Positions 50,492-59,718 of a DNA stretch of 64,000 nt are shown one piece after another; position 1 is the first letter of the stretch, and each line of letters begins with the position of its first letter. Position numbers and translations under genes: made by a program. This stretch comes from Pedobacter roseus (lineage in GTDB: Bacteria; Bacteroidota; Bacteroidia; Sphingobacteriales; Sphingobacteriaceae). The stretch covers positions 4,092,001-4,156,000 of the forward strand of contig NZ_CP060723.1 of NCBI RefSeq assembly GCF_014395225.1. Reading direction: 5' to 3'. The notes beneath the pieces were generated by a model that worked only from the letters and a program-made list of their open reading frames with translations, was not told where the DNA came from and ran no database searches.

Positions 50492-52210
50492 TTATTTTTT
50501 GTCCCACCAAACTCTGCCGGCGATATCGCTTGGTCCTTGACCGAAATCAGGATCAGCCTGCATCACTTTATAGGCATCAACAATATTTTGATAATTTAAA
50601 TTGGTCGGTGCAGGGAATGGCAAACTTGCTCTTCTTGGAATAACCTGTTCTGTTCCACTGGCCATAATTTTCTCTAACTTAAGTACAGTAGTTGAATTAG
50701 GCATGCCTGTTCTTTTATAAATAGCCCACGCTTCGTTAGGCTGCTTAAAGAAGTTTAAATAAGCTTGACCTATAATCTGATCTAACCCCTTGGATGCGTC
50801 AAATTTGATATCGGTTTTAGCCATATAAGTAGTTATTTCTGCAGCTGTTAGCGCAACATAGCTTAAATTACCACCTCTATCAACAATTTTTGCCTTATTG
50901 GCCAAATCATCATAAAAAGATATTGAAGCAGCAACGCCTTTATTATACCAATCTTCGGCCGATTCTGTTGTAACAGTTCTAGCGGCTAATTCTGCACGCA
51001 TGAAACAAACATCAGCATAAGTAATTAATGGAAACATATTTATTCCTGTACCTCCGTTTTCACCGGCAGCAAATAGCCTTGGCTGAAGCAAAGATAGAGA
51101 ATCCATGGTTTGATTTACATTTTGACCAGTGTTGCTTACTACCGAAATAGTGATGTTATTAAAGAAGTTTGCAAATGCAGGGCTTGATGAAACATCAGGA
51201 CTTGAAGGAACACCATAAAATCTTCTGCTATCAAAAACCGCATTAGCAGGTATCTTGTTCTGTGCTTTAGCAGCATCGAAATTTGCCTGGCTAAATAAGT
51301 TTTCCTGATAAAAGAAACGAATCCTTGGATCAGAATTGGTGTACATAAAGTCTACCACTTGTTTTGGAGCCCTTAAATTTGCTGCAGACCAATCGCCTCC
51401 ATCAGCATAAGTTGCATTGGCCTTAAAAACCCAACTATCGGCGGCACTATTAATTAAACCACCAGGCGCAGCAAGGATTTCTAAAACCTTTGTTTTCATC
51501 TTGGCTGCATCTCTTTTCATTAATCTCATCGCCATACGTAAACGTGTAGAATTGGCTACTTTAATCCATTTATCAACAGCACCCTGATAAAACAAATCGT
51601 TTGTACCTAACGAAGTCTGTGCAACCGATTGTGGTGTACTTAGCACAGTTACCGAATTTTTAAGCTGGGCATCCAATAAATCGAATAAAGCTTGCTGTGT
51701 ATCATACTTTGGAGTTTCTGTTCCCCCATATCTCACCATGTTGGCTTCGGTATATGGAATGCTACCAGTTACATCAGATACATAAAAAGCATAGTATGCT
51801 TTAACTATCCGCGCGATTTCTGTTTGATAAACCCTTTTTGCCTGTTCATCAGCTGGTAATTTTTTGATCAGCTGTTCCATATCCGTCAAGTTACCTCCTA
51901 CTCTTGGATAAAAAGTGCCATACCTAACATTCCTGAAGTTGGCGGCATCAGATATAAAAGTAACACTGTTTCCATTTAAAGGGGTGGTCATTTGCATCCA
52001 GGGCATAATGGCCCTAAAATTATCATAGTACCATTCGAATCGATCAGCATTTATGTTCGCAATAGAGTTCATAAACTGCTGTTCCGGAGTGATCACATCC
52101 AGTTTTAAAGGATCAGTATTCAGTTCTACAAACTGATCTTTTTTACATGATGATATTGAAATCCCTACCAAAGCTACTAGCAAGAGGGCTATCTTATTTG
52201 TCGTTTTCAT
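50492..52210 (-). CDS. SusD/RagB-like outer-membrane lipoprotein, locus 2
   Basis: A surface lipoprotein of 572 residues with lipobox ISSC (Cys22). The SusD fold shows the helices IARIVKAYYAFYVSDVTGSIPYTEAN, NSTRLRMAMRLMKRDAAK and TYADVCFMRAELAART. The C-terminal AYLNFFKQPNEAWAIYKRTG is typical of the SusD-like 2 family. It begins 27 bp after the SusC stop. It resembles the locus 1 SusD in architecture, but the sequence differs a lot. Together with its SusC it should import a substrate that the downstream redoxin/copper enzymes modify or depend on. Confidence 0.93.
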   Translation of the reverse strand: MKTTNKIALLLVALVGISISSCKKDQFVELNTDPLKLDVITPEQQFMNSIANINADRFEWYYDNFRAIMPWMQMTTPLNGNSVTFISDAANFRNVRYGTFYPRVGGNLTDMEQLIKKLPADEQAKRVYQTEIARIVKAYYAFYVSDVTGSIPYTEANMVRYGGTETPKYDTQQALFDLLDAQLKNSVTVLSTPQSVAQTSLGTNDLFYQGAVDKWIKVANSTRLRMAMRLMKRDAAKMKTKVLEILAAPGGLINSAADSWVFKANATYADGGDWSAANLRAPKQVVDFMYTNSDPRIRFFYQENLFSQANFDAAKAQNKIPANAVFDSRRFYGVPSSPDVSSSPAFANFFNNITISVVSNTGQNVNQTMDSLSLLQPRLFAAGENGGTGINMFPLITYADVCFMRAELAARTVTTESAEDWYNKGVAASISFYDDLANKAKIVDRGGNLSYVALTAAEITTYMAKTDIKFDASKGLDQIIGQAYLNFFKQPNEAWAIYKRTGMPNSTTVLKLEKIMASGTEQVIPRRASLPFPAPTNLNYQNIVDAYKVMQADPDFGQGPSDIAGRVWWDKK

Positions 52211-52236
52211 TCTTTAATTTCTTTAACTGTAAATTA

Positions 52237-55200
52237 CTATAAGGCTGCTCTTACTGAGAAAGCAAATGTACGTACATACGGCATACCACCATATTCGGCG
52301 AAAGAACCGGCACTATTACTAAATAAACCTTCAGGATTTAGATGGTCAGGCAGGCTATTATAGATATAGAATAAGTTCCTTGCCGTTACCCCAAGATTAA
52401 CCTGTTTGAAATTAATTTTATCGGTAATTCTTTTTGGCACAGTATAACCTAAAGAAACTTCTCTTAGCGCAACCCAGCTATTTTCGAAGGTCGAGTATTC
52501 CCTGATACCAGTAGACCATTGGGTTAACCTGGCATAATAAATCCTCGCACTAACTGGCTGTATTAATCCTTTATCTACCGCCTGTTGGAAGGTTAAACCA
52601 CCAACATTAACATTATTTAATAAAGTTCCTTTAGCAAAAACCCCTTCTGGAATAATACCATCATTGGCAATAACATTGCCCTGGGCATCTTTTCTTGGTA
52701 AACCACCAAAATCAGCCGAACGGCCAAACAAAGTACTTTCGAATGCACCAAAATTGGTTCCGTATTGATGAGTACCCGAAGCCAGTAAACCACCCACTTT
52801 AGCATCGATCTGGAAACCTAAATTAAAGTTCTTATAACGAATGTTATTAATCGAACTTGCATTAAATTTCTCCATCATACTTCCTAAGTTTTTATTACCC
52901 TGACCTGCATCGCTACTTCTAAAATAACTACCATTGGCTTTTAACAATTTTTGACCATTATTAGGATCATCGATGTTATTACCCTGTGCATCGGTAGCCT
53001 GATAAGTAGCATAACCGTAACCAGTGTAAATGCTACCATATTCTTGACCAGCAACAGCAACAGATGTCATATCAGCACCAAAAGCGTAACCTAAAGTATA
53101 TGAATCTACACCAGGTGCAAGTGAAATAATTTTATTTCTATTTCTGGCAAAATTGATGGTAGAAGTCCACTCAAAATCCTTGGTTCTGATTGGCACACCC
53201 GTTAATAAAATTTCGATACCCTTATTTTGGATATTACCTGCATTAAATAATTTCTTTTGAACACCTGATTCAGTAGGTAGTGCTAAAGACAAAATTTGAT
53301 TTGTTGTATTCTTTTTATAGAATGAAAAATCAACGCCTAAACGATCATTAAAAAACCTTAATTCAGTACCCAATTCAAATTCTTTTGTTAATTCATTTTT
53401 TAGAGCCTGATTTCCTAAAGTGTAATCTGCATAGCCATATCTTGGCATCTGTTTTCCAGTCTCATCAGTGTAAGTACCCAAAAACTGATATTTCCCTGCA
53501 CTGGTTGTAAATGGCGATGTTCCCATACCAGTATAACCAAAATTGGCTCTTAATTTACCATAAGAGAGGAAATCAAAAGCAGGTTTATTCTTTAATGATT
53601 CAGAGAATACATACGCTAAACCTACTGAAGGATAAGTATAACTGTAGTCACCATGGCCGTCAGGATAAGTTAATGTAGATGACCAATCGTTTCTTGCACT
53701 GAAGTTTAAGGTAAGCATATTTTTATAAGTCAGATCGCCGTAAGCATATACTGCATCCGTTCTTTGGCTACCATCTGTGCTATTTTCTGTAATCGCATTA
53801 TTTACAGAATTACCTAAAAAGAATTTTCCGGGATCCTTTAAACCACCGTCGGTTCTGGTCTTAGTATACTTATTTCCAAAGTCTCTGGCTGTTTCAGCAC
53901 CGATACTCATGTTAAAATCAAAATCCTGACCAAACTTCTTATTACCATTTAATAAAAACTGTAGTCTGCTACTTTTTTGATTTGATTGACTTAGTGAATA
54001 TTCGCCACCAGTAAAACCAACACCGCTACCTATATTTTTTGTTTCCCCATTGGTGTTAACCTGGTTTAAAGTTCCCCTAACCAATGCATTTAACCAGGGT
54101 GTAATGTTGGCTTTAACATCAACGTTCCCCCTGAAAACATTTTCACGTTGCCTAACATTTTTTTCGTAGATACCAAACCACAAACCAGATAAACCATAAG
54201 GATCGTCGTTACCAGTTAATTGTCCACCTCTAACCGGATCCAGGTAATGATCTTTCCAATAATTGGTATCGTAACTTCTTGGAGTACCATATACAAGTGC
54301 GAACAAAGGATTGTCATTATTCGATTGACTTACCGGGTTATAACTATTACTGATGGTATAGTTAACACCAGCGTTAATTTCGAAGATTTTACCAAATTTA
54401 CGCGATCCTCTAAAATCAATTGCATCACGATCGAATTTATTGTTTGGAAGAATACCTGTACTGTATAATTTTGAATAAGACAACCTGAATGTTCCATTTT
54501 CATCTCCACCCTGAAATGCCAAATTTGAATTGCTATAGTTACCTAATTTATAGGCATCCAACAGGTTATTCGGCTGAGCATTCCAATTGATCATTCTGCC
54601 ATCTATATCCTTTACCAGGCTGCCATCAAACCGAGGTCCAAAGCTCCAAAAGTAATTAGGGCCATCCACTGCAGGCGTACCCGATGCATCTTTTGTAAAA
54701 GTTGGGTTAATACCTGCACCAAATTCATTCTGTAAATCCATTGTTCTGTAAGCTTGTTCAATGGTTTGAGTGTGTGAGAATGAAATACCTAAACCCTGGC
54801 CGCCTTTACCTTTTTTAGAGGTAATTAAGAGTACTCCATTTTGAGCCCTTGAGCCATATAGTGAGCTTGCCGCTGCACCTTTCAAAACAGTGATACTTTC
54901 ATAATCATCAGCGTTAAGGTTTTTCATAATGTTACCAAAATCCTGAGGTGCGTTTCCATAAGAATCTGCGCCCGTAACGCCTGGCTGAATAAGCACTCCA
55001 TCAATAACAACTAATGGCTGTGTATTTGGACTTAAAGATGAATTACCCCTGATCCTGATTCTTGAAGATGATTGAGGACCACCAGAGCCCTGATTGATCA
55101 TCACACCAGCAACCTTACCTTGCAAAGCGTTTACAATGTTCTGCTCGTTAGCTCTTACCAGATCTTCACCTTTCACTTCCTGGATTGAATAACTTAACTT

Positions 55201-55551
55201 TCTGGTTTGTTGTTTTACGCCAAAACCTGTTGTTACTGTAACCTCTTCAAGTGATTTTAAGTCTTCCTTTAATGAAATATTGAAATTTTTGTTACTTCCA
55301 ACCAGTATTTCCTGGCGTAAGAAACCTACTGCAGAGAAAACAAGTGTTTCATTACTGGAAGCACTAATGCTAAATTTACCATTTCCATCAGTTTGTGTGG
55401 CTTTTTGAGTGCCCTTTACAGAAACGTTCGCCCCTGGCAGCGGCCCAGACGAATCCTTTACGGTTCCTGTAATAATAGTTTGTGCATGAGCAGCAATTGC
55501 AAAAAAAGTAAGCAAAAGCACACTCAAACATTTAAAGTACATTTTCTTCAT
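52237..55551 (-). CDS. SusC/RagA family TonB-dependent outer-membrane transporter, locus 2
   Basis: A 1104-residue outer-membrane transporter. Its signal peptide and carboxypeptidase-like domain (GPLPGANVSVKGTQKATQTD) closely match the locus 1 SusC in the first 90 residues. The plug has RGNSSLSPNTQPLVVIDGVL and LKGAAASSLYGSRAQNGVL. The barrel ends in TFAFSVRAAL. The similar N-termini but different barrels suggest ancestral duplication with changed substrate. A possible promoter is at 55798. It heads the SusC-SusD-redoxin-copper monooxygenase operon. Confidence 0.95.
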   Translation of the reverse strand: MKKMYFKCLSVLLLTFFAIAAHAQTIITGTVKDSSGPLPGANVSVKGTQKATQTDGNGKFSISASSNETLVFSAVGFLRQEILVGSNKNFNISLKEDLKSLEEVTVTTGFGVKQQTRKLSYSIQEVKGEDLVRANEQNIVNALQGKVAGVMINQGSGGPQSSSRIRIRGNSSLSPNTQPLVVIDGVLIQPGVTGADSYGNAPQDFGNIMKNLNADDYESITVLKGAAASSLYGSRAQNGVLLITSKKGKGGQGLGISFSHTQTIEQAYRTMDLQNEFGAGINPTFTKDASGTPAVDGPNYFWSFGPRFDGSLVKDIDGRMINWNAQPNNLLDAYKLGNYSNSNLAFQGGDENGTFRLSYSKLYSTGILPNNKFDRDAIDFRGSRKFGKIFEINAGVNYTISNSYNPVSQSNNDNPLFALVYGTPRSYDTNYWKDHYLDPVRGGQLTGNDDPYGLSGLWFGIYEKNVRQRENVFRGNVDVKANITPWLNALVRGTLNQVNTNGETKNIGSGVGFTGGEYSLSQSNQKSSRLQFLLNGNKKFGQDFDFNMSIGAETARDFGNKYTKTRTDGGLKDPGKFFLGNSVNNAITENSTDGSQRTDAVYAYGDLTYKNMLTLNFSARNDWSSTLTYPDGHGDYSYTYPSVGLAYVFSESLKNKPAFDFLSYGKLRANFGYTGMGTSPFTTSAGKYQFLGTYTDETGKQMPRYGYADYTLGNQALKNELTKEFELGTELRFFNDRLGVDFSFYKKNTTNQILSLALPTESGVQKKLFNAGNIQNKGIEILLTGVPIRTKDFEWTSTINFARNRNKIISLAPGVDSYTLGYAFGADMTSVAVAGQEYGSIYTGYGYATYQATDAQGNNIDDPNNGQKLLKANGSYFRSSDAGQGNKNLGSMMEKFNASSINNIRYKNFNLGFQIDAKVGGLLASGTHQYGTNFGAFESTLFGRSADFGGLPRKDAQGNVIANDGIIPEGVFAKGTLLNNVNVGGLTFQQAVDKGLIQPVSARIYYARLTQWSTGIREYSTFENSWVALREVSLGYTVPKRITDKINFKQVNLGVTARNLFYIYNSLPDHLNPEGLFSNSAGSFAEYGGMPYVRTFAFSVRAAL

Positions 55552-55797
55552 GTTTGAAATATTAGTTAAATAAAATTGTTTGGGTTTGTTTGTTTTTTGG
55601 ATTTTTTGATTTTGGACGATTTAAAGTTTATATAATAAAATTAGACAGCATAAATGATCTCCGATTTACTTAACTAAATCGATTTAAAACGCAACTAGGT
55701 CATTTAAAGGAATATCTGTTTAACAGCTACGCTATAATACCTGATGATTGTATTGGATGATTGGCTTCATAAATTACGGGGGTTTGATTAGTTATAA

Positions 55798-55805
55798 CAA
55801 ACTTA
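55798..55805 (-). promoter_or_regulatory. Candidate -7 box for SusC locus 2
   Basis: CAAACTTA is TAAGTTTG on the minus strand (TAnnTTTG), embedded in AACAAACTTAATAA, also present above the ROK gene. No TTTG is at the expected -33 distance. Confidence 0.35.
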
Positions 55806-55865
55806 ATAAAAAAACACAAAACCACACTATTCTTTTTAATTTTTTTAAAAAGGTGATTTTAGCAT

Positions 55866-55895
55866 AAAAAAGGCCTGCATAAACAAGCCTTTTTT
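55866..55895 (-). terminator. Terminator of lepB
   Basis: AAAAAAGGC (55866-55874) pairs with GCCTTTTTT (55887-55895). A T run follows the stem on either strand. It is about 23 bp after the lepB stop codon. Confidence 0.85.
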
Positions 55896-55917
55896 AAATA
55901 TTTTATGAATAGATTGA

Positions 55918-57111
55918 TTAATGGATCCCCATAAACAACCTGCTCCACCTTATTTTATGTAAGAAGGATGCAGTGCTGTCCCAGCTCATCCAAACAAATA
56001 AGGCTTTGCCCACAATATGGTCTTCGGGTACAAAACCCCAATAGCGCGAATCAGCAGAATTATGGCGGTTATCACCCATCATCCAATAATAGTCCATTTT
56101 AAAAGTATAAGTAGTGGCTGGTTTATCGTTAATGTACCAAACACTAGCTTTTTGTTCTACTTTGTTTCCTTCATAAGTTCTGATGGCCCTGTAATAAAGC
56201 GGCATGGTAGTGCTGTCAATTTTAACCGTCCATCCTTTTGAAGGGATTTTAATCGGGCCGAAATTATCCCTGTTCCACGCCCTGTTCGGATCATTAGGAA
56301 AAACGCCACCTTGCACTGGTCCTGGCGCATCCGGGCTTAAAGTCACTGATTTTACGAAATCAAAAGTTTTTAGTTTCTCTGCAATTTCTGGCGAAGCATC
56401 AACAATATAGGTATTGGTGGCAACAGCCGGCGAATTACCCAGGTTCAGGTTAAATTCATCCAGTGCAGCATAGTTAAAATCCATGGTTTTAAACTCGATG
56501 CGGTAAGGCATCATCCCGGTATTTTTTAAAGGCTCGTTTTTACCGTTTACATTGGCAATACCATTGCTCATCGAAATCACATCGCCAGGAATACCAATAC
56601 AGCGTTTAATAAAGTTTTCACGCTTATCAACCGGACGATCGATTATCGTAAAAGTGCTCCTCACCTGCTGACGGCCTAAGCTTCGCTCTAATGCATAATA
56701 GCTTTCTGCCTGGTTTTCTACTGCAACGGTATCTCCTTCAGGGAAGTTGAATACCACTACATCATTTCTTTTAATTTTAGATAAACCCGGTAAGCGGTGA
56801 TATTTCCATTGTACGCCATCCCAATAAGCTTTGGTAGAAGTAGTTAAAGGCATGGTATGGTGTGCAAAAGGAAAAGCAACGGGTGTCATCGGGATACGGG
56901 CACCATAGTTTACTTTACTTACAAAAAGAAAATCACCGATCAATAACGATCTTTCCATCGAGCCCGATGGAATGGTATAAGCTTCTATAAAGAAAACGCG
57001 GATAATGGTTGCAGCTACAACGGCAAAAACAATGGCATCTACCCACTCGCGGGTTTTAGATTTTTTCTTTTTTGTGGCATCCTTTTTTCTCTGCCAGAAT
57101 TTGTAATTCAT
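55918..57111 (-). CDS. lepB: Signal peptidase I
   Basis: The inner-membrane serine protease that removes signal peptides from exported proteins. The protein has 397 residues, longer than the E. coli enzyme's usual core because of an insert typical of Bacteroidota. One membrane segment (about 24-42) precedes box B with catalytic Ser51 (IPSGSM). The catalytic Lys169 is in FIKRCIGIPGD and box E is GDNRHNSADSRYWG. The N-terminus is strongly basic (KKDATKKKKSK). It ends the lepB-dapB-DUF5683-parB-parA block. Confidence 0.96.
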   Translation of the reverse strand: MNYKFWQRKKDATKKKKSKTREWVDAIVFAVVAATIIRVFFIEAYTIPSGSMERSLLIGDFLFVSKVNYGARIPMTPVAFPFAHHTMPLTTSTKAYWDGVQWKYHRLPGLSKIKRNDVVVFNFPEGDTVAVENQAESYYALERSLGRQQVRSTFTIIDRPVDKRENFIKRCIGIPGDVISMSNGIANVNGKNEPLKNTGMMPYRIEFKTMDFNYAALDEFNLNLGNSPAVATNTYIVDASPEIAEKLKTFDFVKSVTLSPDAPGPVQGGVFPNDPNRAWNRDNFGPIKIPSKGWTVKIDSTTMPLYYRAIRTYEGNKVEQKASVWYINDKPATTYTFKMDYYWMMGDNRHNSADSRYWGFVPEDHIVGKALFVWMSWDSTASFLHKIRWSRLFMGIH

Positions 57112-57233
57112 ATATCTTAATTTTGGTCCGCGATCAACTTAATCGGCTACCCCCCTGGTATCTTAATTGTTTAATTGTATAAACTGGTTAATCGGTTAAC
57201 TGAAAACTACCAACTGTTAACTGAAAAAGTCTC
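57112..57233. repeat. GGTTAATCGGTTAACTG quasi-repeat spacer
   Basis: TTAATTGTTTAATTG, CTGGTTAATCGGTTAACTG and CTACCAACTGTTAACTG fill the spacer between lepB and dapB. It matches the phrase at 1445-1515, 26570-26673 and 28190-28245. Confidence 0.5.
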
Positions 57234-57968
57234 TTATTCAAAAATATCGGTAATGTTGAAAAACCCTTTTTTATCTTTTACCCACTCTGCTGCCACCACT
57301 GCACCTAAAGCAAAACCTGCTCTGTTGTGTGCGGTATGTTTAATTTCAATCTCATCCACTTCGCTGCTGTAAATTACGGTATGCGTACCCGGGATATTTT
57401 CGATCCTGTGCGATTCGATCAGCAACTGCTCGGCTTTCGGAAACAGTTCAACATCTGTTCCCACCACCTCATTTAACCATTCCTGCTTTCTATCCAGGTT
57501 ATCTACAATACCCTCTGCCAGGGTAATGGCTGTACCGCTTGGTGCATCTAGCTTCTGGGTATGGTGGATTTCTTCTACCTGAACCTCGTAAGCCGGATAA
57601 TTATTCATCAGTTTGGCCAAAGTCTGGTTCAATTTAAAAAATAAATTAACGCCGATACTAAAGTTAGACCCATAAAGCAATGTATTGTTACTGTTGCTGC
57701 AATCATCTTTTACTTCCTGCAGTTTACCGTACCAACCAGTGGTACCCACTACTACCGGAACATTGGCATCAAAACAGGCATCAATATTTTTCAGCACTGA
57801 ATCAGGCGTGCTGAAATCAATTGCTACATCTGCCGATTTTAAATTTTGCCTGGTTAAATCTTCCTGATTATCAACTGTAATTTTTAAAACGATTTCGTGA
57901 CCGCGTTCAAGAGCAAATTTCTCAATAATCTGACCCATTTTGCCGTAACCTAAAAGCGCAATTTTCAT
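57234..57968 (-). CDS. dapB: 4-hydroxy-tetrahydrodipicolinate reductase
   Basis: A cytosolic enzyme of 244 residues that reduces hydroxy-tetrahydrodipicolinate with NAD(P)H in the diaminopimelate/lysine pathway. The N-terminal GYGKMGQIIEKFALERGHEI is the nucleotide-binding fold. The catalytic EIHHTQKLDAPSGTA is visible, as is VGTTGW. In Bacteroidota dapB is often found next to lepB and the DUF5683 gene, as here. The spacing of 124 bp to both sides suggests its own transcription or a loose operon. Confidence 0.95.
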   Translation of the reverse strand: MKIALLGYGKMGQIIEKFALERGHEIVLKITVDNQEDLTRQNLKSADVAIDFSTPDSVLKNIDACFDANVPVVVGTTGWYGKLQEVKDDCSNSNNTLLYGSNFSIGVNLFFKLNQTLAKLMNNYPAYEVQVEEIHHTQKLDAPSGTAITLAEGIVDNLDRKQEWLNEVVGTDVELFPKAEQLLIESHRIENIPGTHTVIYSSEVDEIEIKHTAHNRAGFALGAVVAAEWVKDKKGFFNITDIFE

Positions 57969-58092
57969 TTCTTTATATTTATTTTCTTCTTTGTAATTGA
58001 ATTAATTGTCGATGAGACACCTTTAATGGTTTAAAGGTAATAAAAGCATTAAGATTTCATATTGATCAGCAGAAATCATTTATTTTATTACA

Positions 58093-58803
58093 TTAAAAAG
58101 TAAGGGAGAGTTTTAATGCGGGCGTTGCGTTGAAACCATACATAGTATCTGAACCGATTACCGATGGCATTACCTTAAAAGAAAGGTTATCGTCGATATT
58201 GAAAAAATGCAACCGCGCAGCAACATAAGCGTCAATAATATTGGCTGCATACAGTAGTCCATAAGAGAAATATACAATCTGCGAATTCCGCTTATATAAA
58301 CTTTTCCCATCCAGAATACCTTGATTGGTATATTGTGTCAGATCACTTTTTAACCCGGGATTTGCCTCCCGGTATTGTGCCTCTGCCAAAAAACGTTTAT
58401 AGTTCTTCCTGCTATCCATAAGGGATAAAGTAAGTGCTGTGGCACCACCATAAATGGCTACAATTTTACCACCGGTATATAGTTTCTGTAATACCTGGCT
58501 TTTGCCTGCCCTTGTACCATAACCATCATTCAGCAATTGGATATTGTATAACTGCCCCCAGCCGGGTATTAGCATCGATCTAAAAACAGCTTTCCTGCCG
58601 GCAACTTTACCGGGATTTACATATTTAGCCTTTAAAGAGTCCTTTCTGGTTAAAGGTTTTTTGGCTGTATCTAAAGATTTGGTCAGTTTTACTTTTGAAG
58701 TATCAGCAGGTTTTAATACCGTATCCTTCACCTGCGCCGAGGCAAGGTTTACCATAAAAAATGTAAATAAAGTAACCAGTATTAAAAGCTTAGTCCTTTG
58801 CAT
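58093..58803 (-). CDS. DUF5683 domain protein (exported)
   Basis: A Bacteroidota-specific protein of 236 residues with unknown function. The signal peptide (about 1-23, LASAQ) is followed by a Lys/Thr-rich linker and the domain PGKVAGRKAVFRSMLIPGWGQ, which contains the family's conserved S-x-x-P-G-W-G-Q. Two or three hydrophobic segments and a C-terminal LHFFNIDDNLSFKVMP suggest a membrane-bound protein. Its ATG overlaps the parB stop (TAATG), so the two are translationally coupled. A link to chromosome segregation or envelope growth is inferred only from this neighbourhood. Confidence 0.9.
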   Translation of the reverse strand: MQRTKLLILVTLFTFFMVNLASAQVKDTVLKPADTSKVKLTKSLDTAKKPLTRKDSLKAKYVNPGKVAGRKAVFRSMLIPGWGQLYNIQLLNDGYGTRAGKSQVLQKLYTGGKIVAIYGGATALTLSLMDSRKNYKRFLAEAQYREANPGLKSDLTQYTNQGILDGKSLYKRNSQIVYFSYGLLYAANIIDAYVAARLHFFNIDDNLSFKVMPSVIGSDTMYGFNATPALKLSLTF

Positions 58804-59711
58804 TACCAGTCTAATAACTCTAAAATTCTATTCAGGTCGTCATCGCTCATAAATGGGATTTCGATCGCCCCTTTACCGTTCTGACTTACTTTTAACTTTA
58901 CGCGGGTTGCAAATTTAGAGGCCAGATCGTCCTGCAGTTTCTGATACTGGAAAGAAACTGCTCTTTCTTTTTGCTTCTCGCTTGCAGGTAAAGGAATATG
59001 CTGCAAATTGCGCACAATTTCTTCTACTTTACGTACGGAAAGGTTTTTATCAAGAATTTCCTGGTGGATATACAACTGTTTATCAACGCCATCAACATTA
59101 ATCAAAGCCCTTGCATGGCCCATGCTGATTTTCTGATCGCGGATAGAAGCCTGTATGGCTGGCGGGAGCTTCAACAAACGTAAATAGTTGGTCACCGTTG
59201 TCCGGTTTTTACCTACACGCTCGCCCAATTGTTCCTGTTTTAAGCCTACTTCATCAATCATCCGCTGGAAACTCAGGGCCACTTCGATGGCATTTAAATT
59301 TTCGCGCTGAATATTTTCAATCAATGCCATCTCCAACATCTGCTGGTCGTTAGCACTGCGGATATAAGCCGGGATCTGTGTTAAACCAGCAAGTTTCGAA
59401 GCCCTGAACCTGCGTTCGCCCGAAATTAACTGGTATTTATTGGCACCTAATTTCCTCACCGTAATCGGCTGGATCAGCCCCTGTACTTTTATCGAATCGG
59501 CCAGCTCGTTTAAAGCTACCTGGTCAAATTCGGTACGTGGCTGGTATGGATTGGTTTCAACTTCAGTTAAACTTACGTGACTGATATTGCCAATCTGCTC
59601 GGTTTCGCTCACAGCATTTACCTGCTGTTTCGGCGGATGAGAAGATTCGCTATCATCTAAAAGCGCACTTAACCCTCTTCCTAAACCTGTTTTTCGCTGA
59701 AAAGATGTCAT
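58803..59711 (-). CDS. parB: Chromosome partitioning protein ParB
   Basis: A DNA-binding CTPase of 302 residues that loads on parS sites and organises the replication-origin region. Key features are TEVETNPYQPRTEFD, the nucleotide-binding GERRFRASKLAG, the motif IENIQRENLNAIEVALSF and a helix-turn-helix (GLKQEQLGERVGKNRTTVTNYL). The C-terminal dimerisation segment is QYQKLQDDLASKFATRVKL. It is 7 bp downstream of parA. No parS-like palindrome (TGTTnCACGTGAAACA) was found in the window. Confidence 0.95.
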   Translation of the reverse strand: MTSFQRKTGLGRGLSALLDDSESSHPPKQQVNAVSETEQIGNISHVSLTEVETNPYQPRTEFDQVALNELADSIKVQGLIQPITVRKLGANKYQLISGERRFRASKLAGLTQIPAYIRSANDQQMLEMALIENIQRENLNAIEVALSFQRMIDEVGLKQEQLGERVGKNRTTVTNYLRLLKLPPAIQASIRDQKISMGHARALINVDGVDKQLYIHQEILDKNLSVRKVEEIVRNLQHIPLPASEKQKERAVSFQYQKLQDDLASKFATRVKLKVSQNGKGAIEIPFMSDDDLNRILELLDW

Positions 59712-59718
59712 CTATAAT

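Larger units (their letters stand above)
55552..55917. other. Regulatory spacer upstream of locus 2 SusC
   Basis: No gene is seen in these 366 bp. TTTGGATTTTTTGATTTTGG quasi-repeats fill 55590-55620. The candidate -7 box at 55798-55805 would give a leader of about 240 nt. The lepB terminator lies at its right end. Confidence 0.45.
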
